From the NCBI GenBank assembly GCA_022750055.1, contig JAKIWL010000003.1:119300-183299 (forward strand): a DNA stretch of 64,000 bases, read 5' to 3'. Below, in pieces: positions 23,734-32,117 of the stretch. Below the pieces are notes generated by a model. It was not told the DNA's origin, made no database searches, and saw only the letters and a list, made by a program, of their open reading frames with translations. The position numbers and the translations under genes are program-made. This DNA comes from Thermoplasmata archaeon (GTDB lineage Archaea > Thermoplasmatota > Thermoplasmata > Lutacidiplasmatales > UBA184). The first letter of the stretch is position 1. Every line of letters starts with the position of its first letter.

Positions 23734-24969
23734 CTAGGGAGCGGGGCCGGGCCCGACCGGAAGGCCCGAGACTGCGGTCCCTCCTCGATTCGGTTTTACG
23801 AAATACAGCAACGGGAGCATCCCGACGCTGACGGCGCCGGCGAACACCCACGCCTCCGCATATCCGACCGACCCGGCGATGATCCCAAAGATGACGGCGA
23901 TGACCCCCCCGACGAGGACTTGGAGGGAGTTCACCACCCCGACGCCAAGCGCGAGTCCCTCCCCCTGGGTTTCGACGAGGTAGGTCGGGATCAGGTAGAG
24001 AATCGCGAACGTCATCCCATCGAAGAACCCGGCCGCCAGGAGAATGGGCCAAAGCTCCGCCCAAGAAGCGAAGGGGATGAGAAAGACGAGGAGGCTTGTG
24101 GCCAGGCCGGCGAGTCCCACCAGGAGGCGACGGTCTCGTCCGCGCTCGGCGATCCATCCTCCGATCGGGCCCCCGGGAAAGGCCGCGAGCACGACCACCG
24201 CCGCGAGTAGAGCGGCGGGCCCGAGGCCCCAAGATGGGTGCACGGTCTGAGCGTAGTCGACAAAATACTGAGCGATGACGAACACCGCCGCCCAGAATCC
24301 CGAGATCGATAGGGCAAGGGCCCAGATCGATCGCGACCGCACGACCGCTAGCCCAACCCTTCTCAGCGATAGGGACGGGTCGACGGGGGGGCCGTCCGGG
24401 CGGCTCGGCACGACCCCCCACGCGACCGCGGTCGCGGCGAGGAGCGCGATCCCACCGTACCCCAAGGCCGCTGGCCAACCCTGGACGATCCCGAGCGAGG
24501 CGCCGCCCAGGAGTCCGATCGCTCCTCCGATCGAGAACCCGCCGTTGTACAAGCCGATCACGGGGCCCCGCTGGGATCCGGGAAAGTACGTAGCCACGAG
24601 ACTGAGCGCGGGAGCGAAGAAGAACGCCGCCCCGATCCCTCCGGCGAATCGCAGGGCGGCGAGGGTCGGCCAGGTCGGCGCGAAGGCCGAGGCGAGCCCG
24701 GCCGCCCCGAACACGCCGATCCCCGCGAGCGAGACCCGCCGCGGTCCGTACCGGGCACTCGCAAGCCCGGCCGGGAGCTGAAAGATCGATACGCCCACCA
24801 GAAAGGCTCCGAGCACTACGCCGAGCGCTGCGGTGGAGGCGTGCAAGGAGGCACCGATCAACGGGAGGACCGCCCCGACATTGTACCAATTGTAGGCGTA
24901 GACGATCCGGGCGGACACCAGCGTGGCCACGACCGCCCCTCGACGGGGAATGCGAGTTGAATCGACCAC
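23734..24969 (-). CDS. major facilitator superfamily transporter
   Basis: This is a 411-residue transporter with about twelve hydrophobic helices in two six-helix halves. The loop between helices 2 and 3 has the MFS motif A-like LASARYGPRRVSLAG, and a matching IGGWIAERGRDRRLL lies in the second half. The substrate cannot be inferred from the sequence. It starts three bases after the metallo-beta-lactamase-fold gene and closes a minus-strand operon. The neighbours suggest uptake or export linked to cofactor or small-molecule metabolism, but that is weak. Confidence 0.9.
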   Translation of the reverse strand: MVDSTRIPRRGAVVATLVSARIVYAYNWYNVGAVLPLIGASLHASTAALGVVLGAFLVGVSIFQLPAGLASARYGPRRVSLAGIGVFGAAGLASAFAPTWPTLAALRFAGGIGAAFFFAPALSLVATYFPGSQRGPVIGLYNGGFSIGGAIGLLGGASLGIVQGWPAALGYGGIALLAATAVAWGVVPSRPDGPPVDPSLSLRRVGLAVVRSRSIWALALSISGFWAAVFVIAQYFVDYAQTVHPSWGLGPAALLAAVVVLAAFPGGPIGGWIAERGRDRRLLVGLAGLATSLLVFLIPFASWAELWPILLAAGFFDGMTFAILYLIPTYLVETQGEGLALGVGVVNSLQVLVGGVIAVIFGIIAGSVGYAEAWVFAGAVSVGMLPLLYFVKPNRGGTAVSGLPVGPGPAP

Positions 24970-24972
24970 GGG

Positions 24973-25914
24973 CTACTCAGAAAGAAGGCCCTGGGTTCGG
25001 AAGTAGCGAAGCAGGCCTTGGGCGGCCAGGTCATAACCGGAGATGAGCTCCCCGCGGTCCTCTTGCGGGTCGCTGTGCCCCGCTCGGGCTGCCGAACCCT
25101 CCTCCACCGTCCGCAATGCGCGGGAGACCGCTGGGACCGAAGGATCGGTCCGCGCGGCCGCCAGCGCGGCATCCCGCCATTCCTGGACGGCGCCCCGGTA
25201 CGCGGCGAGGTCGTCGGGTCCGTCGGGGCTTTCCCCGAAATGCGTGAATAGGATGCGCCGAGGTGCGAGTCCCGCCATCCGATCGAGGCTATCGAACAGG
25301 GCAGTGAGATCGAGATCCGGGGGCGGCACCGCCGGTCGCGGCCGCCAGCCACCAGGGAGCCTGACCCCGGCCGCGTCCCCGGTCATCAGGCCGCCCGTCC
25401 CGGAGTCGAAGAAGGCGAGGTGGTGGCGGGCGTGGCCGGGAGTGGGAACGGCCAGCAGGGCCCCGCCCCGTATGGGGAAGGATTCTCCTCCCTTCAATGG
25501 AACGAGCCGCGCGGACGGAACGGGCACGATCGTACCCCAGAGGGGGTCCGCCGCCGCACCCCAAGCCCTCCGTGCACTCGCCACGAGGCGGGTCGGATCG
25601 ACCAGGTGGGTCGCGCCCAACTCGTGAGCGTACAGGGTCGCGTTGGAAAGGTCACGGGCGAGCGCCCCCATTCCCCCAGCGTGGTCGAGGTGAATGTGAG
25701 TGACGAAGACCCGACGGACCGCGCCCCGATCGATCCCTGCGAGTCCGAGGGCCGCGAGGAGGCGGTCTCGGCACGTGGAGGGTCCCGTCTCGATCACATC
25801 CCACCCGTCCTCCTCCGGTACGAAGTAGCTAGCGACCAGGCCCTCGGAATCGCGGAACCCAAGGTCCGCGTAGCACCGCCCCGCGCCGAGCTCGACGATC
25901 GCCGGTCTCGTCAT
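24973..25914 (-). CDS. metallo-beta-lactamase fold hydrolase
   Basis: This 313-residue enzyme has the MBL signature HIHLDHAG. Later ligands lie in TPGHARHH, the MTGDAAG motif and FTHFGESPDG near residue 235. The fold binds two metal ions and hydrolyses esters, thioesters, lactams or phosphodiesters; the specific activity is unknown. The C-terminal 80 residues are mostly helical. The ATG at 25914 lies four bases after the M50 protease gene; the track start at 25992 falls inside that gene. Confidence 0.88.
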   Translation of the reverse strand: MTRPAIVELGAGRCYADLGFRDSEGLVASYFVPEEDGWDVIETGPSTCRDRLLAALGLAGIDRGAVRRVFVTHIHLDHAGGMGALARDLSNATLYAHELGATHLVDPTRLVASARRAWGAAADPLWGTIVPVPSARLVPLKGGESFPIRGGALLAVPTPGHARHHLAFFDSGTGGLMTGDAAGVRLPGGWRPRPAVPPPDLDLTALFDSLDRMAGLAPRRILFTHFGESPDGPDDLAAYRGAVQEWRDAALAAARTDPSVPAVSRALRTVEEGSAARAGHSDPQEDRGELISGYDLAAQGLLRYFRTQGLLSE

Positions 25915-25918
25915 CCGC

Positions 25919-26620
25919 CTAACCGATGGGAATGCCGACGATCGCGACCAGAAAGGTGAGCGCAGAGAATCCGCCGGCGAGTGCGATCGCACCGACCCAG
26001 ACCCCGCGGCTCCATCGCCAGACCTTCCGACCGTCGAGGGGTCCGAACGGGAGCAGATTGAAGGTCGCCCAGAAGGAATTGAGATACGCTAGGATGAGGA
26101 GCGTCTCCACCCACGCCACCCCGACGTCCATCGATGCGGTCGCGACCGCGGCTCCGAGAAAGACCGCAGCCTCGACGAGATTTACGGCGGGGCCGGCGAG
26201 GCTTGTGCGTCCCCATTCCCGGACGTCGCCCATGCCGCCGACCATGGTCGCTCCGGGCGCCGCGAACACCACCCCAACGATCGCCGACATGAACAGGCTC
26301 AACAGGAGGCCCACGGGCGACATCCGGAACTCGGCCCAAAACCCGCGACGCTGGGCGGCGACCTTGTGGGCCATCTCGTGAACCACGAACCCGGTCAAGG
26401 CCGCCGCGAGCCCGAACGGGAGGAACATCGGGACGGCCGACGGATCCGGCACCGCGAGCAGTCCGGCCCGGCTGAACGTGGAGCGAAGGAGAGCGAAATC
26501 GACCGCCAGCACGAGCGTCGCGAGGACCAGGTGGACCAGCTCCGTCCGTGAGGTGGACAGCCGGTGAGTAGCGGTCGGGCGGTACCCGATCGTGAATCCG
26601 CCGGTCGAGCTCCACGTCAT
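25919..26620 (-). CDS. M50-family (site-2-protease-like) membrane metalloprotease
   Basis: This is a 233-residue membrane protein with the zinc motif VVHEMAHKVAA in one helix and a second-ligand motif NLLPFGPLDGRKV in a later one. That is the HExxH ... xPxDG pattern of intramembrane S2P peptidases. About six hydrophobic segments are visible. Such enzymes release membrane-tethered regulators or clear signal peptides; no substrate is evident. The ATG at 26620 overlaps the stop of the preceding gene (ATGA), so the long ORF-track extension is not real. Confidence 0.88.
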   Translation of the reverse strand: MTWSSTGGFTIGYRPTATHRLSTSRTELVHLVLATLVLAVDFALLRSTFSRAGLLAVPDPSAVPMFLPFGLAAALTGFVVHEMAHKVAAQRRGFWAEFRMSPVGLLLSLFMSAIVGVVFAAPGATMVGGMGDVREWGRTSLAGPAVNLVEAAVFLGAAVATASMDVGVAWVETLLILAYLNSFWATFNLLPFGPLDGRKVWRWSRGVWVGAIALAGGFSALTFLVAIVGIPIG

Positions 26621-27525
26621 GAGGCCCGGCTCCCCTCGACCCACGGTTCGAACGGCATGGCCACACGAGGGTCCGCGCCGTGCGAGAGACCCTCCAACAG
26701 AGCGATCCCCTCCGATAACCGCGGACCCGGCCGACTGAAGAAGGCTTCGTCGGCGAGCCACGCCCCGAGCCTCGGGGGCGACGCCCCGATCCTTTCGAAC
26801 GCCCGCAATAGGGCCGGTTCCGCGCGGGTTCGGTCGACGGAAAAGCTGCACGGGCTCACGATGACGAGGTCCGGCCTCTGACGGGAGATCGCCTCCCAGG
26901 TGGTACGCTCCCCCGGTTCGCCCTCGCCTGGCCCGATCGATCGACCGCCGACCTGTTTGACCATCTCATCGACCCAAAGCCCGGCTAGGATCGGAGGGTC
27001 AAGCCACTCGACCACCGCGATGGTCGGCCGGCCGCTCGAGTCGCCGGCCTCCGGACCGGATCCCCGATGGTGGAGACGGTCCACGAGGGCCCGGACACCC
27101 GTCCGATTCCCGATGGCCTCGCCCACGGTTTCGATGCTCTGGCCTACCTCGCGCAGCGTTCGCGGGGATAGGGACAGTACACGAGGGCGGATGCCCGCGA
27201 CGGCACAGGCTTCGGCCGCTTCGGCTTCGGTGACCGAGCACACCGAGCACAGGTCCTGGGTGAGGAGAAGGTCGGGGCGGAGCGAGCGAAGGAGATCCAC
27301 GTCCAGGTGATAGAGGCTCTCGGAGCGGGCTCGGGTCGCTCGGACGCGCTCGTCGATCTTACCCGACGGCGCTTTCGAATCGTCCACGTTGGGCCGCATC
27401 ACAGCAGGGAGGGCGCGGATGGTCGCAGGATAGTCACATTCCGAACTGCGGCCCACGAGGGAGTGCTTCGCTTCTAAGGCACAGACGATCTCGGTGGCGC
27501 TCGGAAGAAGGGAGACGATACGCAT
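26617..27525 (-). CDS. cobalamin-binding/BtuF-like periplasmic-binding-fold protein without signal peptide
   Basis: This 302-residue protein has the hallmark start of the BtuF/FhuD-like family, MRIVSLLPSATEIVCALE, followed by ECDYP and a second lobe with IAVVEWLDPPILAGLWVDEM. That layout matches COG0614 cobalamin-binding proteins that lack an export signal. It may be cytoplasmic or use an unusual export route. No BtuC/BtuD permease or ATPase genes are in the window, so involvement in vitamin B12 uptake is uncertain. It follows the TPR gene by 36 bases and overlaps the M50 protease gene. Confidence 0.82.
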   Translation of the reverse strand: MRIVSLLPSATEIVCALEAKHSLVGRSSECDYPATIRALPAVMRPNVDDSKAPSGKIDERVRATRARSESLYHLDVDLLRSLRPDLLLTQDLCSVCSVTEAEAAEACAVAGIRPRVLSLSPRTLREVGQSIETVGEAIGNRTGVRALVDRLHHRGSGPEAGDSSGRPTIAVVEWLDPPILAGLWVDEMVKQVGGRSIGPGEGEPGERTTWEAISRQRPDLVIVSPCSFSVDRTRAEPALLRAFERIGASPPRLGAWLADEAFFSRPGPRLSEGIALLEGLSHGADPRVAMPFEPWVEGSRAS

Positions 27526-27561
27526 TTCGCACCGGAGGGCCGTGCCCCCTCGAGGGGCCGA

Positions 27562-28725
27562 CTAGCGGGCGCGCGGCTTCTTGGGCTTTGGGGTACCCTT
27601 TGGAGGGGGTCGTGGCTTCTTGGAAACCTCAACGGGCACGCGCGCAGCCTTCGGCGCCGCTGACGACCGACCGGCCGGTTTACCCCGGCGGGAAGCGCGA
27701 CGCCTCGGAGCCGCGGGGGTAGGGATCTCAGGGGCGGAGGGCGCGCGGGCCGGCGCCACGTCCGGCCGGGCCTCCGGTTCAGGGAGTCCGAGCTGGGCGG
27801 CGAGGGCCTTCTCCCGGTCGAACGTCAGGCCGAGGGCTCGCGCTCGCTCCCGTTCTGCGATGGCCGCCCGGGCCTCGTGGGTGCGTTCGAGGGCGACCGA
27901 TCGGACGTACCGGAATGTGGGGTCGTCGGGCGTCCGCTCCAGCATCTGCTCGATCTCCCGGCGAGCCGCAGGCCACGCCTGCTCGGCGATCAGGGCCGCG
28001 ACGAGGCGCGCCCGAACCGCGAGCCGTTCGGGATCTTCGGACAGGAGCGTCCGGTACGCGGCGATCTCCTCCTGGGTCTGTCCGAGCCGTCCGAGGATCG
28101 CGGCTTTGCCTAGCCGCGACTCGAGGTTCCCGGGGTCCGTCGCCAGCACCTCGTCATACGCCCGAGCCGCCTCGCTCGGAAGTCCGAGCTCGAGGAGGGA
28201 TTCGGCGATCCCATTCCGAGCGGGCATGAACTCTGGCTTCATGGTGGAGGCCTGCCGATAGAATCGCAGGGAAAGCGCCGGAACTCCCCATGTGCTCCAG
28301 CTGCGGGCCCGCTCCATGATCTCGTCCAACTGGCGGGCGCTTGGGAGCAGTCGGTTCGAGACGGGAGAGGCGTCGCCTCGGGGCTCCTCGCCGATCAACG
28401 GGCCGAGTCCGAGGCCGCGCACGAGTTCGACGAATCGCGACGAATCGACCACGGTCCCTCGACGCCGCAGCACTTCGGCGGCAAGGGCGAGCGGGAGTCG
28501 CCCGCGGGTCAAGACGACGAGTCGGTTTCCCTCCTCGCCCAACTCGAGCCCCAGTCGTTGGATGAACCCGAGCGAGACCTGGGCCGGGTCTTCGAGCATC
28601 GCATAGAGGAACCCATCGGTCGTCCGGGCGAGCACCCCCTCCGGGACCTGGCGCACCGAGGCGAAGGATTGGCCCATCGCCTCCAAGAGCTGGCTCGTGA
28701 GGTTCGCGAACTCCGGACCGGGCAC
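27562..28725 (-). CDS. TPR-repeat protein with basic tail
   Basis: This is a roughly 387-residue cytoplasmic protein. An N-terminal alpha/beta region (residues 1-130) is followed by several TPR-like helical pairs around 170-320 (RNGIAESLLELGLPSEAARAYDEV is typical). The last 80 residues are Lys/Arg/Pro/Ala-rich and probably disordered. I set the start at the GTG at 28725, which lies about 26 bases from the shared divergent TATA box. The track's long start runs through the GGPP synthase gene on the other strand. Its role is unknown; TPRs usually scaffold protein complexes. Confidence 0.75.
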   Translation of the reverse strand: MPGPEFANLTSQLLEAMGQSFASVRQVPEGVLARTTDGFLYAMLEDPAQVSLGFIQRLGLELGEEGNRLVVLTRGRLPLALAAEVLRRRGTVVDSSRFVELVRGLGLGPLIGEEPRGDASPVSNRLLPSARQLDEIMERARSWSTWGVPALSLRFYRQASTMKPEFMPARNGIAESLLELGLPSEAARAYDEVLATDPGNLESRLGKAAILGRLGQTQEEIAAYRTLLSEDPERLAVRARLVAALIAEQAWPAARREIEQMLERTPDDPTFRYVRSVALERTHEARAAIAERERARALGLTFDREKALAAQLGLPEPEARPDVAPARAPSAPEIPTPAAPRRRASRRGKPAGRSSAAPKAARVPVEVSKKPRPPPKGTPKPKKPRAR

Positions 28726-28747
28726 GCCGGTTTGATAAGAACGCGAC

Positions 28748-28755
28748 TTAAATAT
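28748..28755. promoter_or_regulatory. shared divergent box A (TTAAATAT)
   Basis: One AT-rich motif serves both directions. The TPR gene GTG (28725) and the GGPP synthase GTG (28787) lie 26 and about 35 bases from its centre. Both mRNAs could be leaderless or nearly so from a single TATA site. Confidence 0.55.
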
Positions 28756-28786
28756 GTGCACTCCTCGATGCAACGGTCGAACCCCC

Positions 28787-29848
28787 GTGGACCTCGACGA
28801 CCTCACCCGCTGGATACCGGCCGTCGAGCGAACCCTCAAGTCGACGTATCGCAGCGAGCGCCGACGCGTCGCGCCGGAGTTCCGGACCCAGGTGAAGCTG
28901 CTGGAGCGCTTCGCCCTGCGCGGCGGGAAGCGGTTCCGCGCCTTGATGGTCCTTGCGGGATACCACCTCGCGACGCGGCGCCCGCCGACGGCGGCTCTGC
29001 CGGCCGCGGCGGCGATGGAGCACTTCCAGAGCTGGATGCTCATCCACGACGACATCATCGACCACGCGGAAGTGCGGCGAGGAGGACCCACGGTCCACCG
29101 AGCTCTCGAGCGAGAATTGCGTGCGAGGCGCAGCCTCGGGGATCCCGCGTCCCTGGGGGTGGGCTTGGGGATCACCCTCGGGGACCTCGAAGAGCCGTTC
29201 ACCGTGGCTGGGCTGATCGACTGTCCCGTCCCCGTTGCGCGACGCCTCCGAGCCCTCCGGCAGTACGTCCAGATGACCCGGCTGACGGCATATGGACAGG
29301 TCCTCGACATCCTCAACGGCGCTCGGCCGGTGGGCGACATCGCAGAGTCGGACGTTCTCTGGGTCCACCGGCTCAAGTCCGCCATCTACACGGTCGCCAA
29401 CCCCTTGAAGATCGGGGCCACGCTCGGCGGGGGCTCCGACGGGCTGCTCGAGGAGTTGGAACACTTCGGCGGCGACATCGGGGTCGCCTTCCAACTTCGG
29501 GACGACATCCTCGGTACTGGATTCGACTCGGGGGCGGCCGGGAAGAGCGCAAACGACCTGATCGAAGGTAAGCGAACCCTCCTCGTCGTGAAGGCCTGGG
29601 AAGGCACCGACGCCACCGGTCGTGCGGTCCTAGCGGGCGTGCTCGGGAACTCCTCGGCATCGCCCGCGAAGGTGGAGAGGGCCCGCCGAGTCATCGAGGA
29701 GAGCGGCAGCCTTCGCTACTCGGAAACGCTGATCCGACGGCTCTCGGAGCGCGCCTACCGAAGGGTGAGGGCGAGTCGCCGCGTCTCCACGGCGGGCAAG
29801 GGCCTGCTGCTCCAAGTCGGGGACCGGCTCGTCCACCGTGCGTCGTGA
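28787..29848 (+). CDS. geranylgeranyl diphosphate synthase-like polyprenyl synthase
   Basis: This trans-prenyltransferase condenses isopentenyl diphosphate with allylic diphosphates to make the C20 (or longer) chains of archaeal lipids. The first Asp-rich motif is HDDIIDHAEVRRGGP and the second is FQLRDDILGTGFD; a GKRTLL motif follows. From the GTG at 28787 it has about 353 residues, normal for the family. The track ATG at 28754 would sit on top of the TATA box, so the GTG is better. Chain length cannot be set with confidence from the residues near the first motif. Confidence 0.9.
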   Translation: MDLDDLTRWIPAVERTLKSTYRSERRRVAPEFRTQVKLLERFALRGGKRFRALMVLAGYHLATRRPPTAALPAAAAMEHFQSWMLIHDDIIDHAEVRRGGPTVHRALERELRARRSLGDPASLGVGLGITLGDLEEPFTVAGLIDCPVPVARRLRALRQYVQMTRLTAYGQVLDILNGARPVGDIAESDVLWVHRLKSAIYTVANPLKIGATLGGGSDGLLEELEHFGGDIGVAFQLRDDILGTGFDSGAAGKSANDLIEGKRTLLVVKAWEGTDATGRAVLAGVLGNSSASPAKVERARRVIEESGSLRYSETLIRRLSERAYRRVRASRRVSTAGKGLLLQVGDRLVHRAS

Positions 29849-29928
29849 CCCCCCCGTCGGTGAGGGGCGGAGGTCCGCCCAAGGTTCATGCGATCGGACT
29901 CGAACCCGCAGGTTCGGCCCACGGCGGA

Positions 29929-30306
29929 CTACGCTCCCGGAGAGCGAACTTCTGACGTGACGCCGGCGGCCTGGAGCGCCTCGCTCAGTTCCTTCTGCAT
30001 CAGCGAGTAGCGCTCCTTGAGGTGATTCTCCTGGCGTTCCAGGGCCTTCACTCGGACCTCGAGCGTTTCCTTCTCTTCGCCGAGCAATTCCTCGACCTCC
30101 TTACGGTCCTTCGCGCGCACGAGCAATCCCCCGATGGGGCGGTAGACCGTCGAATCCTCCGGGATCTTCGTCAACGCATCGAGGGTGTGCACGGTCTCGC
30201 GCAGCTTCAGGTCCATCTGGAGCCGCTGTTGGGTATACTGGGAAAGTTCCTGCTGGAGCCGCTGAAATTGCTTGATGTCGTTCTGAAGCTTCGCCGGTAG
30301 CGCCAC
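29929..30306 (-). CDS. pfdB: prefoldin beta subunit
   Basis: This 125-residue subunit belongs to the archaeal hexameric prefoldin (GimC), which holds unfolded proteins for the thermosome. Two long amphipathic helices flank a short beta hairpin (TVYRPIGGLLVRAKDRKEV). The N-terminal LQNDIKQFQRLQQEL is typical of the beta subunit. It ends the purB-pcc1-pfdB operon, 42 bases after pcc1. The alpha subunit is encoded separately near 39.8 kb. Confidence 0.93.
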   Translation of the reverse strand: MALPAKLQNDIKQFQRLQQELSQYTQQRLQMDLKLRETVHTLDALTKIPEDSTVYRPIGGLLVRAKDRKEVEELLGEEKETLEVRVKALERQENHLKERYSLMQKELSEALQAAGVTSEVRSPGA

Positions 30307-30348
30307 GGGCCTCGCGAGGCGGGGCGACCGAGATAAGCACTTCGGACC

Positions 30349-30648
30349 TCAGGGCGCTCGAGATGCGCTCCCTGCGCCGCCGCGCGCGCCGCCGGCGACG
30401 CGTTCCGTCTCGAGGGCCAGTCTGACCCAGCCAAGGTACGCGTTCAGGGCCGCGCGCAGCGCCCCGGCATCCTCCGCTTCGACGTCCAGAGCGACGGTGC
30501 GATCATCCGGTCGGGAAAGCGTCGCCCGAGATCGCGGAACCTCCCGGGCCGCCTCGGGTCGAAGCGCGCGCTCGAGGTGGTCCGCGGAGTTGGGATCGAC
30601 GCGCTGCACTCGAATGGTCGCCTTCCACGTCGACGGCGCGGCCGTCAC
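30349..30648 (-). CDS. KEOPS complex subunit Pcc1-like protein
   Basis: This is a 99-residue protein whose pattern (beta-alpha-beta-beta-alpha, ending EDAGALRAALNAYLGWVRLA) matches Pcc1. That is the dimerisation subunit of KEOPS, the complex that makes tRNA t6A37. The GTG start overlaps the purB stop (GTGA), which corrects the longer ORF-track start. Pcc1 next to prefoldin beta is a familiar archaeal gene order, which supports the call. The C-terminal Gly/Ala/Arg tail is low-complexity. Confidence 0.82.
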   Translation of the reverse strand: MTAAPSTWKATIRVQRVDPNSADHLERALRPEAAREVPRSRATLSRPDDRTVALDVEAEDAGALRAALNAYLGWVRLALETERVAGGARGGAGSASRAP

Positions 30649-32012
30649 GGGGTCAGCTGAGGATCGAGCTGTTGCAGGACCCGGTCGGTCTTCTCGGCGG
30701 CCGCCTTCACGTATCGGTCTGGATCCACCAGGGGTCCCAACTCGGCCCCGGAGATCCACTTCGCAACCTCCGGACTCGCCTTGGCGCGCTCGGCAAGAGA
30801 GTCGCCGGCGCCGAAGTCCCGGGTCAACCTCCGAAGCAGATCATGGGCCTCGTTCCTGGGGAGACCCTTCTGGGTCAAGGCGAGCATCAGCCCCTCCGCC
30901 ATCGCCGAACCTCCGAACTCGGAGAGATTGCGGGCCATCCGTCCGGGGTCGACCACGAGGTGGGTGAACACGTCGACGAGCTTTCGCAACAGATCGTCCG
31001 TCAGGATGACCGCATGGGGGACGACGATGCGCTCGGCAGCGGAGTTGGTCAGGTCGCGCTCGTGCCACAGGGCGATGCTTTCGAGAGGGGGGAGGGCGAG
31101 CGCGCGCACGACGCGGGCGAGCGAGGTGACATTCTCCGACAGCATGGGATTGCGCTTCTGGGCCATCGTGGAGGAGCCGACTTGACGCGTCTCGTCGAAC
31201 CACTCCGAGGCTTCCGCGATCTCCGTCCGTTGGAGGTTTCGCACCTCGGTGGACAACCGTTCGGCCGTGCCGGCGACGAGGGCGAGCAAGTTCGTGAACT
31301 CCGCGATCCGGTCCCGGCCAACGATCTGTGTCGGGGCCTCGTCCGCATCGAGGCCGAGGATCGCCATGACGCGTCGCTCGACGCGCTCCGCCTCCCGACC
31401 GAAGCCGGCGCCGGTTCCCACGGCGCCGGACATCTTGCCGACCGCGATACGAGGCAGCAGCTGATCCAGCCGACGCCGTTGTCGCAGGACCTCCGCGGCG
31501 GCGACCGCCATCTTGTAACCGAAGCTCAAGGGGACCGCCGCTTGTCCGTGGGTCCGTCCGAGCTCGGGGGTGGCGCGGTGGGTTCGGGCGAGGGCCGCTA
31601 GCGCCCTGGCGAGGTCGGTCAGGTCGGTCCGCAGGACCCCCACCGAAGCCTGGAGCTCGAGCCCGAGCACCGTGTCCGTGATGTCGTTCGAGGTCGCGCC
31701 GTAATGGACCCACCCGGCGCCGGCTCCCGATTTCTCCGCCAACGCGCGAGTCAACGCCATGACATCATGTTTGAGCTCGCTCTCGAGCTCGTCGACACGG
31801 GCCAGCAGGACCCTTCCGCCCCGAGCGGCCTCTCCGATCGCGTTTGCCGCCTCTCGCGGGATCATCCCGGCCTCGGCTTCGGATTCGGCGAGGGCCGCCT
31901 CGACGAGGAGGGCACGGCGCAATCGTGCCTCCCGAGAGAACAGGGCTCGGACCTCGTTGCGTCCGTAGCGATACTCCAGGGCGCAGATCGGTCCAGGGTC
32001 GTGGTCGGGCAC
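30645..32012 (-). CDS. purB: adenylosuccinate lyase
   Basis: This enzyme of the fumarase/aspartase superfamily cleaves SAICAR and adenylosuccinate in purine synthesis. The signature SSTMAQKRNPMLSE is intact, with the catalytic Ser in the flexible loop. The conserved GATSNDITDT and GRTHGQAAVP motifs are also present. The chosen GTG at 32012 gives 455 residues, a standard length, and lies 22 bases from a clear TATA box. The track start at 32387 runs back across the carbamate kinase gene. pcc1 overlaps its stop codon. Confidence 0.94.
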   Translation of the reverse strand: MPDHDPGPICALEYRYGRNEVRALFSREARLRRALLVEAALAESEAEAGMIPREAANAIGEAARGGRVLLARVDELESELKHDVMALTRALAEKSGAGAGWVHYGATSNDITDTVLGLELQASVGVLRTDLTDLARALAALARTHRATPELGRTHGQAAVPLSFGYKMAVAAAEVLRQRRRLDQLLPRIAVGKMSGAVGTGAGFGREAERVERRVMAILGLDADEAPTQIVGRDRIAEFTNLLALVAGTAERLSTEVRNLQRTEIAEASEWFDETRQVGSSTMAQKRNPMLSENVTSLARVVRALALPPLESIALWHERDLTNSAAERIVVPHAVILTDDLLRKLVDVFTHLVVDPGRMARNLSEFGGSAMAEGLMLALTQKGLPRNEAHDLLRRLTRDFGAGDSLAERAKASPEVAKWISGAELGPLVDPDRYVKAAAEKTDRVLQQLDPQLTP

Positions 32013-32033
32013 GACCCGGGACTTGGCCCCCGG

Positions 32034-32040
32034 TATATTA
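32034..32040 (-). promoter_or_regulatory. box A of purB (possibly also the divergent kinase)
   Basis: The sequence TATATTA lies 22-28 bases from the purB GTG. Read in the other direction it is about 80 bases before the carbamate kinase ATG, so it might serve both. Confidence 0.5.
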
Positions 32041-32117
32041 TGGGGTAGGCGGCCTGCGCGGGTGGTGGCGCGGTTCGCGGACCCGGGGGGGTCGGAGCGA
32101 AGGCCACCGCCCCGTGC

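Noticed and set aside
29880-29945. tRNA-like sequence with GGTTCGAGTCC on the minus strand
   Set aside because: The bases flanking the T-loop do not pair (GCGGG against CCGAT), no acceptor stem or anticodon stem can be drawn, and the region is only about 80 bases between two genes.
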